A stretch of DNA of 64,000 nt from Sandaracinus sp964481145 (GTDB taxonomy: Bacteria > Myxococcota_A > Polyangia > Polyangiales > Sandaracinaceae): NCBI GenBank assembly GCA_964481145.1, contig CAYZTA010000028.1, positions 5,788-69,787 on the forward strand, read 5' to 3'. Below, piece by piece: positions 1 through 9,078 of this stretch. Made by a program: the position numbers and the translations under genes. How positions within the stretch are numbered: the first letter of the stretch is position 1; every line of letters begins with the position of its first letter. Under the pieces are notes generated by a model, which ran no database searches, was not told the DNA's origin, and saw only the letters and a list, made by a program, of their open reading frames with translations.

Positions 1-46
1 GTGAATGCCTAAAGCGGCATTGGATTTGCTCCAACCTGCGTTGAGG

Positions 47-1081
47 ATGACTCGATGTAGAACCAACATTTTCGTCTCATTCGCGCTCCTATCCCTCGCG
101 GGAGGATGTGCTCACCAAGCACGTTCCATTGCTGGAGCCATCGCCGAAGAGGTCCCTGAGCCCATCATCACCGAAGGGCTTCGTACACTCTCGGAAGAGC
201 AAACCCGCGAGATGCTCGTCGATGTGCTTGGTATGCCAGAAATCAGGATTGCCACACGCGAGCTCGTTGGAAACGTCACCGACGGAACGATCGACGCGCT
301 CTCGGATTCATCGCGCGCCGCCCGACTGACCGATCTCTCCGAACAATTCGTTTTGCGCATTTCGACAGCGCTCTCTTCCGTACTCGAGCGAGATATCGGA
401 CCTGCGATGGTGCGCACCCTATCGCAGAGTCTCGACTCGAGCTTGCGTCACATTCTGTCGGAGGAGACACAGAACCGGATCGGAATGGCCGTGGCTCGTG
501 TGGCGCAGGAAAGCACCGCCGCACTCGCCATGGCCATTCGTGACGAGCTTGGTCCGGCATTGCGTTCAGAACTTGGCAGCCCCGAGATGCAATCGGCCAT
601 CGTCGACACGAGTCGCACCATGTCGCGCGGCGTCGTGCTCGGTATTCAAGACGCCTTCGAAGAAATCGATGCTCGCCACGGGCGAACGCCCGATACGATT
701 CTCACACGTCTACAGGACGCCGCCAGCACTGGCTTTGGTCTGCTCCAATGGGGCATCGTGGTGCTGCTCATTGCATTCCTGATCCTCTCCGGATTTCTCC
801 TGCGTGCGATTGCGCGAGCACGTGAACACGAGGCCGAGGCACATCGCCGCGAAGCTGCCATCGTGGCCTTCACCGAAGCCATCAAAAACACCGAAGGTAA
901 GCCGTGGTCTCCGGAGCTATTGGATCTTCTCAAAGAGAGCTTCCGTGATAGCGAACATGCGGTCTACTTGCGCGACGTCCTGCGGCGCAATCGTCATTTG
1001 CGTGTGACTCGTCCGGAGCAAAACGAGAAACACGAAGGTCCGGAAGGCGGCCCTGGGACATTCGAGCCTGCTGGGGCATAA
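47..1081 (+). CDS. Putative lipoprotein with a C-terminal membrane helix
   Basis: I do not recognise a named family. From the ATG at 47 the 344-residue protein begins with a short basic stretch, a hydrophobic core and a lipobox-like LAGGC near residue 22, so export as a lipoprotein is likely. An in-frame ATG at 5, just after a stop codon, would add 14 residues before the signal and is less likely. The middle is helical with repeated Ser/Thr/Ala/Leu patterns and no catalytic motif. A clear transmembrane helix (LLQWGIVVLLIAFLILSG) lies near residues 232-250 and is followed by a charged, coiled-coil-like tail. Having both a lipobox and a later membrane helix is odd. It precedes the glycan locus, but nothing ties it to that locus. 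Confidence 0.7.
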   Translation: MTRCRTNIFVSFALLSLAGGCAHQARSIAGAIAEEVPEPIITEGLRTLSEEQTREMLVDVLGMPEIRIATRELVGNVTDGTIDALSDSSRAARLTDLSEQFVLRISTALSSVLERDIGPAMVRTLSQSLDSSLRHILSEETQNRIGMAVARVAQESTAALAMAIRDELGPALRSELGSPEMQSAIVDTSRTMSRGVVLGIQDAFEEIDARHGRTPDTILTRLQDAASTGFGLLQWGIVVLLIAFLILSGFLLRAIARAREHEAEAHRREAAIVAFTEAIKNTEGKPWSPELLDLLKESFRDSEHAVYLRDVLRRNRHLRVTRPEQNEKHEGPEGGPGTFEPAGA

Positions 1082-1172
1082 AAAGACTCCCTCCTGGCGC
1101 GATCTGCCGAACCCATCACTCCCTCGATCGAAGCCCGGTTCTTGCAGCATAAATATTCGTTGGGGACGATCG

Positions 1173-1718
1173 ATGCTTCATCACAGATTGAGACGTTGTC
1201 ATCTCATCGGTCGTGGCCATGAAAGAGAGCCGCTCGCCGATTACGCGCTCTTCATCACGACCTTTCTGACTGTGACCAGCCGAGCACTTTTCTCCCAAAA
1301 ATCAACGCACGCGAACGCATCGCAACGCTTCTTGCTCTCAGACGCGATTCTCTTGGGATTGGCCACTGCACGGCTCAGCCGCCTCGTGACTCGTGAGAAG
1401 ATCATGCGCGTCGTTCGAGCGCCTTTCACAGAAGTGGAAGAAGGAACGAGCCTCGACGAAGTCAAGGAACGTCCGCGTGGCGATGGATTCGTACGGGCCA
1501 TGGGCGAACTCCTCACATGTCCCCGCTGCTTTGGGATGTGGGTCAGCGCGGGGCTGAACATTGCCTATCGCTACACTCCCTCTTGGACTCGAACGACGAG
1601 CGGCATCCTCGCCGTCGCACTCATCAACGACTTCGTTCATCAGCGCTTCGCACATTCCACAACTCATCCACATACTGTGGAAAACAAGATGTCTTCATCC
1701 AGTCATTTTCACGAATAG
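1173..1718 (+). CDS. DUF1360-type small membrane protein
   Basis: The protein has 181 residues. The segment ELLTCPRCFGMWVSAGLN resembles the CPxCxGxWV signature I associate with DUF1360 proteins, small membrane proteins of unknown function. Hydrophobic segments lie near residues 24-36 (ALFITTFLTV), 50-62 (DAILLGLATARLSRL) and 130-150. The two cysteines of CPRC could bind metal or face the membrane surface. The start is uncertain because the first 20 residues are basic and look untypical. It lies 54 bases before the inositol-phosphate synthase start in the same direction and may be the first gene of the glycan locus. The role is unknown. Confidence 0.72.
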   Translation: MLHHRLRRCHLIGRGHEREPLADYALFITTFLTVTSRALFSQKSTHANASQRFLLSDAILLGLATARLSRLVTREKIMRVVRAPFTEVEEGTSLDEVKERPRGDGFVRAMGELLTCPRCFGMWVSAGLNIAYRYTPSWTRTTSGILAVALINDFVHQRFAHSTTHPHTVENKMSSSSHFHE

Positions 1719-1772
1719 GGAGTCATCCCAGTCGCAACTGCGGCACACCCCGTGCTGCCGTTCGACATTCAT

Positions 1773-3086
1773 ATGAAACAACCCACATCGATTCCAAATG
1801 CGGATGGGAAGCTCGGCGTTCTGCTCCCCGGCATGGGTGCCGTCGCCACGACATTCATCGCGGGCACCCTCCTGGCGCGCCGCGGCTTGGCTTCTCCGAT
1901 TGGTTCGCTCACTCAACTCGGCACCGTCCGTCTCGGCAAACGGACCGAACATCGCATCCCGAAGCTCTGTGAGTTTCTTCCACTCGCAAAGCTCGACGAG
2001 CTCGAGTTTGGAGGATGGGATATTTTTCCACACAACGCTTATGAAACTGCCATCGACGCAGGAGTCCTCTCAGAGGAACATCTTCGGCTCGTCAAAGACG
2101 AGCTCTCCCAAATCTCCCCCATGCCAGGAGCTTTCGACGCCCGCTACGTAAAACGGCTGAACGGCACGCATATCAAGAATACATCCAACAAGGCCGCACT
2201 CGTCGAGCAGCTCCGCGAAGACATTCGAAATTTTCAAAACCGTGTAGAGGCGACACGAACCGTCGCGATCTGGTGCGGTTCGACCGAATGCCCAGCCTCG
2301 ATCGGTGAAGCCCATCAAACCATCGACGCCTTTGAAAAGGGTCTCGCCCACAATGACGAATCCATCACCAACGCTCAACTCTATGGATGGGCTCTGATCT
2401 CGGAAGGAGTTCCGGTCGCCAACGGCGCTCCGAACGCAATGCTCGACTTCCCAGCCGCCACGGTCCTCGCACGGGAACGCGGCGTCCCGCTGGCAGGGAA
2501 AGACTTCAAAACAGGACAGACGCTCATGAAGACGATCGTCGCACCTGGCCTCAAAGCGAGAATGCTAGGGATTCGAGGATGGTTTTCAACGAATATCTTA
2601 GGCAATCGAGACGGTGTGGTCCTCGATGACCCTGAAGCATTCCGAGCAAAGGAACGTACCAAGTTGGGAGTTCTCGATTCGATCCTCGAGCCCGACCGCC
2701 ATCCTCTCTTGTATCGCGATCTCTATCACAAAATTCGAATCGAATATTATCCCCCACGAGGGGACGCCAAAGAGGGCTGGGACAATATCGATCTCGTGGG
2801 TTGGCTCGGCTATCCGATGCAACTCAAATTGAATTTCCTCTGCCGCGACTCCATTCTGGCGGCGCCCCTCGTCCTCGACCTCGCGCTCTTTCTCGATCTC
2901 GCAAAGCGCGCGAAATTTGCCGGAATTCAAGAGTGGCTCGGCTTTTATTTCAAGAGTCCAATGAGCGCTCCCGAGCTCGAGCCTGCCCACGATCTTTTCG
3001 TACAGCTCAACAAACTCGAAAACACGTTGCGTTGGATGCGAGGAGAAGAAGTCATTTCTCATCTCGGACATGAATACTATACATGA
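1773..3086 (+). CDS. ino1: Inositol-3-phosphate synthase (myo-inositol-1-phosphate synthase)
   Basis: This NAD-dependent enzyme isomerises glucose 6-phosphate to 1D-myo-inositol 3-phosphate in the cytoplasm. The 437-residue protein has the N-terminal nucleotide-binding motif LLPGMGAVATTFIAG. It also has the family motifs GKDFKTGQTLMKT, NILGNRDGVVLDDP and, near the C-terminus, KLNFLCRDSILAAPLVLDL. Length matches prokaryotic Ino1. I chose the ATG at 1773; a GTG at 1752 would add seven residues and neither has a clear ribosome site. Placed just upstream of nucleotide-sugar and glycosyltransferase genes, it probably supplies inositol phosphate to the product of this locus, although a general role in inositol lipid or solute synthesis is possible. 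Confidence 0.93.
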   Translation: MKQPTSIPNADGKLGVLLPGMGAVATTFIAGTLLARRGLASPIGSLTQLGTVRLGKRTEHRIPKLCEFLPLAKLDELEFGGWDIFPHNAYETAIDAGVLSEEHLRLVKDELSQISPMPGAFDARYVKRLNGTHIKNTSNKAALVEQLREDIRNFQNRVEATRTVAIWCGSTECPASIGEAHQTIDAFEKGLAHNDESITNAQLYGWALISEGVPVANGAPNAMLDFPAATVLARERGVPLAGKDFKTGQTLMKTIVAPGLKARMLGIRGWFSTNILGNRDGVVLDDPEAFRAKERTKLGVLDSILEPDRHPLLYRDLYHKIRIEYYPPRGDAKEGWDNIDLVGWLGYPMQLKLNFLCRDSILAAPLVLDLALFLDLAKRAKFAGIQEWLGFYFKSPMSAPELEPAHDLFVQLNKLENTLRWMRGEEVISHLGHEYYT

Positions 3087-3130
3087 CTGCGGATATCGCG
3101 AAGAGACGTGAGTCGTGTGGAGACGAGATG

Positions 3131-3142
3131 TCTCACGTGAGA
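3131..3142. promoter_or_regulatory. 12-base perfect palindrome upstream of the glycan operon
   Basis: TCTCACGTGAGA is a perfect palindrome in the 170-base gap between ino1 and the epimerase gene that starts at 3257. A related sequence, GAGACGTGAG, lies about 25 bases upstream at 3103-3112. An E-box-like palindrome in front of an operon fits a dimeric repressor or activator site. No regulator gene lies nearby to link to it, and I saw no convincing -35/-10 pair. Confidence 0.35.
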
Positions 3143-3256
3143 TCCCATGCCTCTTCCATTTCTGAGACCGAATACGAGACATCGCGTCATCCGCTGCTTT
3201 GGCACTGTGGTCGCAATAGGCGACAGCTTCTCGGGTGAGAAAAGCAGGTGTCGTCG

Positions 3257-4384
3257 ATGCCGAATCATATTCTGATCACTGGCGGTGCCGGATTCATCGG
3301 TTCACATCTTTGCGATCTCCTCATCGATGCCGGCCACCACGTCCGTATACTGGACAGTCTCCATCCACAGGTCCACGGTCCAGAACGTCGTCGCCCCGAG
3401 CACCTTCGACGCGAGGCGGAGCTCATCGTCGGAGACGTGCGCGACCGCGATACCGTCGCACGAGCCATCGAAGACATCGACGTCATTTTTCACTTCGCAG
3501 CCCTCGTCGGTGTTGGGCAGAGCATGTATCGCATCGAGGACTACACATCCGTCAACGACTGCGGCACCGCGACCCTTCTGGAAGCACTCTGCGAACGCCG
3601 GACCCAAAGACGCATTCGACGTCTCATCGTGGCCTCGAGCATGAGTCTGTACGGAGAGGGGCTCTATCGGCGCGGAGACGGCACCATCGTGCCGGGACGC
3701 TCTCGTTCATTCACCCAACTCGAAGAGCGACGTTGGGAGTTGAACGACGACCATGGAACCCCTCTCCTCCCCATCCCCACTTCAGAAGACAAAATCCCTG
3801 CGCTCGAGTCGGTCTATGCTTTGTCGAAATTCGATCAGGAGTGCATGAGCCTCATGATCGGACGGGCCTACGACATTCCAACTGTCGCACTTCGATTTTT
3901 CAACGTCTATGGACCGAGGCAAGCGCTCTCGAATCCGTACACGGGTGTCCTCGCCATTTTTGCGTCACGTCTGCTCAATGGAAATTCTCCGTTGATTTAT
4001 GAAGATGGAGAGCAGCGTCGTGATTTCGTGAACGTGCGAGACGTCACTCGCGCTTGTTTGCTCGCAATGACGCGTGAGCAGGCCATCGGCCATGCGATCA
4101 ACATTGGCTCCGGACGCTCCTGTCGCGTGATCGAAATCGCAGAGCGCGTGTCCACGGCGATCGGCAAAAAAATCACACCACAAATCACTGGTCAATATCG
4201 CAAAGGCGACATTCGCCACTGCTTCGCAGAGATCGAGCTCGCGCGCCGCGTTCTGGGATACGAGCCACAGATCGATCTCGATGTTGGATTACGAGAGCTC
4301 GCGACATGGCTCAAAGGTCGTTCGGCAAAAGACAAGGTCCTCGAGGCGAAAGCAGAGCTCGCCACGCGGGGGTTGACGCTGTGA
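3257..4384 (+). CDS. NAD-dependent sugar epimerase/dehydratase (dTDP-L-rhamnose 4-epimerase-like)
   Basis: An extended short-chain dehydrogenase acting on a nucleotide sugar. The 375-residue protein starts with the NAD-binding motif ITGGAGFIGSHLCDLL and has the catalytic pair in YALSKFDQE (YxxxK). It also has the stretch LRFFNVYGPRQALSNPYTG, which I associate with dTDP-rhamnose 4-epimerase-like enzymes. GDIRHCFAEI near the C-terminus is a substrate-site segment common in that branch. The start is the ATG at 3257; a GTG three codons earlier is possible. Its stop TGA shares bases with the next gene's GTG start, so the two are translationally coupled. Exact substrate unknown. Confidence 0.88.
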   Translation: MPNHILITGGAGFIGSHLCDLLIDAGHHVRILDSLHPQVHGPERRRPEHLRREAELIVGDVRDRDTVARAIEDIDVIFHFAALVGVGQSMYRIEDYTSVNDCGTATLLEALCERRTQRRIRRLIVASSMSLYGEGLYRRGDGTIVPGRSRSFTQLEERRWELNDDHGTPLLPIPTSEDKIPALESVYALSKFDQECMSLMIGRAYDIPTVALRFFNVYGPRQALSNPYTGVLAIFASRLLNGNSPLIYEDGEQRRDFVNVRDVTRACLLAMTREQAIGHAINIGSGRSCRVIEIAERVSTAIGKKITPQITGQYRKGDIRHCFAEIELARRVLGYEPQIDLDVGLRELATWLKGRSAKDKVLEAKAELATRGLTL

Positions 4385-5523
4385 ACCCGAGCACCTCCGA
4401 CCTCAAACGACGCCATGGTGCCCGCCCATTCGAGGGCACGACATTGATCACAGGCGGCGCTGGATTCATCGGCGCGAACTTGGCCCACCACATCGCGGAG
4501 AATGGAGGCCGGGTCCTTCTTTTTGACAATCTTTCACGGCCCGAAGTCCATCTCAATGGAGATTGGCTGCGTGGCCAGTTCGGTGAGCGAGTCCAACTCG
4601 TCATCGGTGATGTGAGAGATTTCCATGCTCTTCGAGAAGTCGTGGCACAAGCAGACAGAGTCTTTCATTTCGCAGCCCAGGTCGCGGTCACTTCGAGCAT
4701 CGCCGACCCCCAAACAGACTTCGCCGTGAACGCCCAAGGGACACTCCATGTCCTTTCCGCGATCCGAGAGCAGAACCGTTCCATTCCATTGTTCTTCACG
4801 TCCACGAACAAAGTCTATGGCGCATTGCCGAATCTGCCGCTCGAGAAGCAACGAGAGAGATGGACTCCAGTTTCTCATCAAACAAAATCCGTAGGGATTG
4901 GCGAGTCACAACCTCTCGACTTTCATTCTCCATATGGATGCAGCAAAGGCGCCGCGGATCAATACATTCTCGATTGGGCACGGACCTATGGGATGCCCAA
5001 CGTCGTATTTCGAATGAGCTGCATTTACGGCCCGAGGCAATTCGGCAACGAAGATCAAGGATGGGTCGCGCATTTTTTGATTCGTGCGCTCCGAGGTGAA
5101 GAAATCGTGATTTATGGCGATGGAAGGCAGGTCCGTGACATCCTCTATGTGGACGACCTGATCGAGGCCTTTCACGAAGCTCACGACACACTCGACACGG
5201 TACGAGGCCAAGCCTTCAACATTGGAGGGGGACCGGGCAACACCATCAGTCTCATCGAACTCGTGGATCGAATTCATGAGCTCACGAACATTCGTGTTCG
5301 CCTTCGCTACGCCCCCGTACGAAGCGGCGACCAACGATGGTATGTATCGAACACACGAAAATTCGAATCGAGAGCAGATTGGCTGCCTCGAACTGACATC
5401 CAAAGTGGCCTTCAAAAGCTCATCACCTGGCTCGATCAGTCGCGAAATTCACCCCATGTACCACTCGCGACATATGCCACGAGCGTCGATTCATCATCCC
5501 GCAAAGCGGAGTCCCATCCGTGA
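4381..5523 (+). CDS. CDP-paratose 2-epimerase-like nucleotide-sugar epimerase
   Basis: An extended SDR enzyme of 380 residues. It shows ITGGAGFIGANLA for NAD binding, the TSTNKVYG segment, the catalytic PYGCSKGAADQ (YxxxK) and MSCIYGPRQFGNEDQGWVAH. The last segment is characteristic of the CDP-paratose 2-epimerase (tyvelose epimerase) branch. Such enzymes invert C2 of a CDP-3,6-dideoxyhexose. No CDP-glucose dehydratase gene is seen in the window, so the true substrate may differ or be made elsewhere. It starts with GTG in a GTGA overlap with the previous gene and ends in a GTGA overlap with the next. Upstream in-frame starts from 4306 would overlap the previous gene by nearly 80 bases and are rejected. 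Confidence 0.87.
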   Translation: MNPSTSDLKRRHGARPFEGTTLITGGAGFIGANLAHHIAENGGRVLLFDNLSRPEVHLNGDWLRGQFGERVQLVIGDVRDFHALREVVAQADRVFHFAAQVAVTSSIADPQTDFAVNAQGTLHVLSAIREQNRSIPLFFTSTNKVYGALPNLPLEKQRERWTPVSHQTKSVGIGESQPLDFHSPYGCSKGAADQYILDWARTYGMPNVVFRMSCIYGPRQFGNEDQGWVAHFLIRALRGEEIVIYGDGRQVRDILYVDDLIEAFHEAHDTLDTVRGQAFNIGGGPGNTISLIELVDRIHELTNIRVRLRYAPVRSGDQRWYVSNTRKFESRADWLPRTDIQSGLQKLITWLDQSRNSPHVPLATYATSVDSSSRKAESHP

Positions 5524-6806
5524 AAGTCGCGCTCATCAATCCACCATGGAGCTTCGATGGAAGCATCTATTTTGGGTGCCGCGAACCCCATCTGCCCATC
5601 GAACTCGGATATACGAAGGCCCTTCTGGAATCGCGGGGTCATGAGGCGCAGCTCATCGATGCTCAGCTCGAATCGATGACGCTGGCCCATGTGACCTCGC
5701 GTGTCGCAGAATTCGCCCCAGACATGAGCCTCATCGTCACGTCCCCGAGTTATCTCTTCTGGCGATGTCCGCCCCCCGAACTCACGATTCCGATGCGCAC
5801 CGCCCGCGCCGTTCGGAGCGTGGGAGGCGTGCTCATGACGGCGGGTCCTCATGGCTCGACGACACCACTCACGACTTTGCGAAAGATGGATGTCGATGTC
5901 GTCGTCATGGGTGAGTGCGAAGAAGTGGTGCTCGATCTCGTAGAAACACCACGGGATGATTGGAACTCGATTTCGTCGATTGCATTCCTGTCCAATGGAA
6001 CTCCAACGATTCAAGGCACCCCGCGCTCCAGCAATCTGCACACCCTTCCGGCTCTTCGTTGGGATCGCGATCTGCTCACCAGACACACCCATCACCACCA
6101 TCGATTCGATGAACATCATCCAAGTCCTGGAGGTGAAATCGAAGCATCTCGGGGCTGTCCTTATGCGTGCACGTTTTGCGCGAAGGAGACTCATCGTGAT
6201 CGATATCGCAAAAAGCCGCTCGAAATCATCCTCGAAGAACTCGATGGGATGATCGAGCTCGGTGTTCGTTATGTTTATTTCGTCGACGAGATCTTCCTTC
6301 CTGACGCAGCCCTCCTCCACGCGCTCGTCACGCGAGACATCCATTTTGGGGTACAGCTGCGGATCGACAATTGGAGCCCGTCGGAGCTCGAGCTGCTTGG
6401 AGCGGCCGGCTGTGTCTCCATCGAAGCAGGAATCGAAAGCATTCGTCCCGAAGGTCGCTCTCTCCTTCGAAAGAAGTGCAAGCTCTCGACCTCAGAGCTC
6501 AGCGAGAGATTGATCCACGCCAAAAAGCACATCCCATTCGTTCAGGCCAATTTACTCGACTCCCTCGCCGATGACCCAAGGCAGGTACGACAATGGCGCG
6601 ATCATCTCCGCAATCATGGAGTTTGGGCCAACGATCCGGTGCCTCTATTCCCTTATCCGGGCTCCCCGAATTACACGATGCGATGGGGGGCACCGGACGA
6701 CTCTGCTTGGGAGCGCGCCGTGGAGCACTACCTGAGCGAGTTCGCACGAATGAGTGACATTCAAGACGCCCGCCCACGCCCCCTCGAAGAACTGGAGCGC
6801 TTATGA
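5520..6806 (+). CDS. B12-binding radical SAM enzyme of a glycan cluster
   Basis: The 428-residue protein has an N-terminal cobalamin-binding-type domain (residues about 1-140, starting ALINPPWSFDG). This is followed by a radical SAM domain with RGCPYACTFC, whose cysteines 213, 217 and 220 form the CxxxCxxC iron-sulfur site. A histidine-rich run, HTHHHHRFDEHH, sits at residues 189-200 just before it. From memory it resembles the TIGR04295 group found in oligosaccharide gene clusters; I could not verify this. B12-dependent radical SAM enzymes often methylate unactivated carbons, so C-methylation or rearrangement of a sugar or cyclitol is plausible. The GTG start is in a GTGA overlap, and the stop overlaps the next ATG (ATGA). 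Confidence 0.88.
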   Translation: MKVALINPPWSFDGSIYFGCREPHLPIELGYTKALLESRGHEAQLIDAQLESMTLAHVTSRVAEFAPDMSLIVTSPSYLFWRCPPPELTIPMRTARAVRSVGGVLMTAGPHGSTTPLTTLRKMDVDVVVMGECEEVVLDLVETPRDDWNSISSIAFLSNGTPTIQGTPRSSNLHTLPALRWDRDLLTRHTHHHHRFDEHHPSPGGEIEASRGCPYACTFCAKETHRDRYRKKPLEIILEELDGMIELGVRYVYFVDEIFLPDAALLHALVTRDIHFGVQLRIDNWSPSELELLGAAGCVSIEAGIESIRPEGRSLLRKKCKLSTSELSERLIHAKKHIPFVQANLLDSLADDPRQVRQWRDHLRNHGVWANDPVPLFPYPGSPNYTMRWGAPDDSAWERAVEHYLSEFARMSDIQDARPRPLEELERL

Positions 6807-7954
6807 GACGTGTGATCCCAACCCGTGTGCATCGAGTCCTCATGACGACCGATGCGGTCGGTGGTGTTTTCACCTATTCGCTCGAACTGGCATCCGCACT
6901 TCGTGCGCTCGGGACTGAAGTCACTCTCGCCATCATGGGACCGGCCCTGCGCCCTGCTCAACGCCGAGCCGCCAGCGAGGTGGCGACGATCTACGAAAGC
7001 ACGTTTGCTTTGGAGTGGATGCAACATTCCGAAGGAGACGTCGCTCGCGCAGGCGAGTGGTTGCTCGAGCTCGAGCACACGACTTCCCCCGATGTGATTC
7101 ACGTCAACGGGTTTTCCCATTGCGCGCTCCCATGGCGCGCACCGGTCGTCATGGTGGCTCACTCATGCGTTTGTTCTTGGTGGCGGGCGTGTCGTAATGA
7201 ACCTGCGCCCAGAGCCTGGGATCATTATCGTCAATTCGTGCAGGCTGGGCTCATGGGTGCCGACGCCATCGTCGCGCCCACGTACGCCATGCTCGATGCA
7301 TTTCTCGCGGAGCACGACGTGAATCGCGTCCATGGAGATCGAACACACGTGATTCCAAACGCCTCGAACAACGAGCGTTATCGGGGATCGAAGCGCAAGA
7401 CCTCATTGGCGCTCGCAGCGGGACGCCTTTGGGACGAAGCGAAGAACATCGCCCTCTTGGATCGAGTGGCTCCATCGCTTCCATGGCCCGTGGCCGTGGC
7501 GGGTGACGAGTGCGACGAGCGCGGTCAACGCACTCCATGCACCGGATGCATCGGCCTCGGCGTGCTTTCGCCCCGGGGGCTCGCAGAATGGATGACACGG
7601 TCTTCGATTTACGTTTTGCCCGCGCGATACGAGCCATTTGGTTTATCTATTTTGGAAGCGGCTCTCAGCCGCTGCGCCTTGGTGATCGGAGATATCCCTT
7701 CATTGAGGGAGATCTGGAATGATGCGGCGACATTCGTCGACCCGAACGATCCAGCGGCCCTTCAAGTCGAGCTTTCTCGTCTCATGCAAGACAAGTCCGC
7801 TCTCTCGGACGCACAAGAGCGCGCCTATCGTCGTGCGCAAGAATACGGAGATCCCATGTTCTTCGCGGGGCGATACGCATCTCTTTATTCGAATCTCGTG
7901 GCTGCCCATGGCTCCGACTCCGCCCACGTGTCCAGGAGCACCGCGTGCGCATAG
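6803..7954 (+). CDS. GT4-family glycosyltransferase
   Basis: A GT-B fold retaining glycosyltransferase of 383 residues. The N-terminal half has the Gly-rich acceptor-side loop (TDAVGGVFTYSLELA). The C-terminal half has LALAAGRLWDEAKN and the donor-binding E-x7-E motif EPFGLSILE at residues 277-285. A short Cys pair (TPCTGC) near residue 245 is not typical and might bind a metal or form a disulfide. It transfers a sugar from a nucleotide donor in the cytoplasm; donor and acceptor are unknown. Its start overlaps the radical SAM stop (ATGA) and the next gene starts ten bases before its end, so it sits inside one operon. Confidence 0.88.
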   Translation: MRRVIPTRVHRVLMTTDAVGGVFTYSLELASALRALGTEVTLAIMGPALRPAQRRAASEVATIYESTFALEWMQHSEGDVARAGEWLLELEHTTSPDVIHVNGFSHCALPWRAPVVMVAHSCVCSWWRACRNEPAPRAWDHYRQFVQAGLMGADAIVAPTYAMLDAFLAEHDVNRVHGDRTHVIPNASNNERYRGSKRKTSLALAAGRLWDEAKNIALLDRVAPSLPWPVAVAGDECDERGQRTPCTGCIGLGVLSPRGLAEWMTRSSIYVLPARYEPFGLSILEAALSRCALVIGDIPSLREIWNDAATFVDPNDPAALQVELSRLMQDKSALSDAQERAYRRAQEYGDPMFFAGRYASLYSNLVAAHGSDSAHVSRSTACA

Positions 7955-9078
7955 CCCTCTTCTGCCACTCACTCTTATCCGACTGGAACCATGGGAACGC
8001 ACATTTTCTACGCGGACTCATGACAGAACTGGCCATGCGCGGACACGACGTTCGAGTATGGGAGCCAATTCATGCTTGGAGCAAAGAGAACCTCATCAAA
8101 GATCATGGTCGCGCCCATCTCGATGAAGTTCATCATTATTATCGCCATCTTCATATCACTGAATTCGGGGCCCGCGACATCATCAGGGACGACTGGCTCG
8201 ATGAGGCGCTCTCCGATCGAGATCTCGTGCTGGTCCACGAGTGGAATGATCATGCGCTGGTCCGACGCATCGGAGAAGCGAAGCGACGCCATGGCTTTGC
8301 TCTCTTCTTTCACGACACCCACCACCGTTCCGTGTCCGACGAAGACTCGATGTCATCCTACGACCTTCGTCATTACGACGCTGTCGTTGCATTCGGCGAT
8401 GTCATCCGTGATCTCTATTTGAGAAAAAACTGGGTTCAGCATGCGGTCACACTTCACGAAGCCGCCGACACGCACGTCTTCACGCCACGCCCCGATGTGC
8501 ATGCAGAGGTCGATTTGGTGTGGATCGGCAACTGGGGTGACGACGAGCGTGAGGCCGAGCTCCATGAATTTCTCATAGAGCCCGTTCGTCGACTGCGCAT
8601 CTCAGCCCGTGTCTACGGAGTTCGTTATCCGGAGCGCGGGATCCAAGCTCTTCGACATGCCGGGATCGAGTACCGTGGATGGTTGCCCAATTACCTCGTC
8701 CCTGAAGCGTTTGGGAAGGCGCGACTCACCGTGCATATCCCGCGACGACTCTACGCGACGACTCTGCCTGGGATCCCAACGATTCGACCCTTCGAGGCTC
8801 TCGCGTGTGGGATTCCCCTGGTCAGCGCGCCGTGGCAAGACACAGAAGATCTTTTTCGCACCAACGAAGACTATCTCCAGGCGACAACTGGAGATGAGAT
8901 GTGTGCTCGAATCGAGAGCATCCTCTCATCGCGCACTCTCTCAAACACATTACGAGAAAATGGACGAGCATGCATTCTCGAGAAGCATACGTGTGCACAT
9001 CGGGCCAATGAACTCTTGTCTTTTGCTCGCAAGATTCGGACGAACAAAACCAATTTCATGCAAATGAGCCACTCATGA
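7945..9078 (+). CDS. CgeB-like glycosyltransferase, paralogue 1
   Basis: A 377-residue GT-B-like protein. It has an N-terminal HGNAHFLRGLMTELAMRGH segment like that of its three neighbours. Its C-terminal TIRPFEALACGIPLVSAPW matches the nucleotide-sugar end of CgeB/GT1-type proteins. The DLVWIGNWGDDEREAEL segment at the domain linker corresponds to the LGTYxxDRQ region of the other paralogues. It starts with GTG (7945), ten bases inside the previous gene, and ends in an ATGA overlap with the next. It is the most divergent of the four CgeB-like proteins here. Probably a cytoplasmic glycosyltransferase; specificity unknown. Confidence 0.8.
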   Translation: MRIALFCHSLLSDWNHGNAHFLRGLMTELAMRGHDVRVWEPIHAWSKENLIKDHGRAHLDEVHHYYRHLHITEFGARDIIRDDWLDEALSDRDLVLVHEWNDHALVRRIGEAKRRHGFALFFHDTHHRSVSDEDSMSSYDLRHYDAVVAFGDVIRDLYLRKNWVQHAVTLHEAADTHVFTPRPDVHAEVDLVWIGNWGDDEREAELHEFLIEPVRRLRISARVYGVRYPERGIQALRHAGIEYRGWLPNYLVPEAFGKARLTVHIPRRLYATTLPGIPTIRPFEALACGIPLVSAPWQDTEDLFRTNEDYLQATTGDEMCARIESILSSRTLSNTLRENGRACILEKHTCAHRANELLSFARKIRTNKTNFMQMSHS

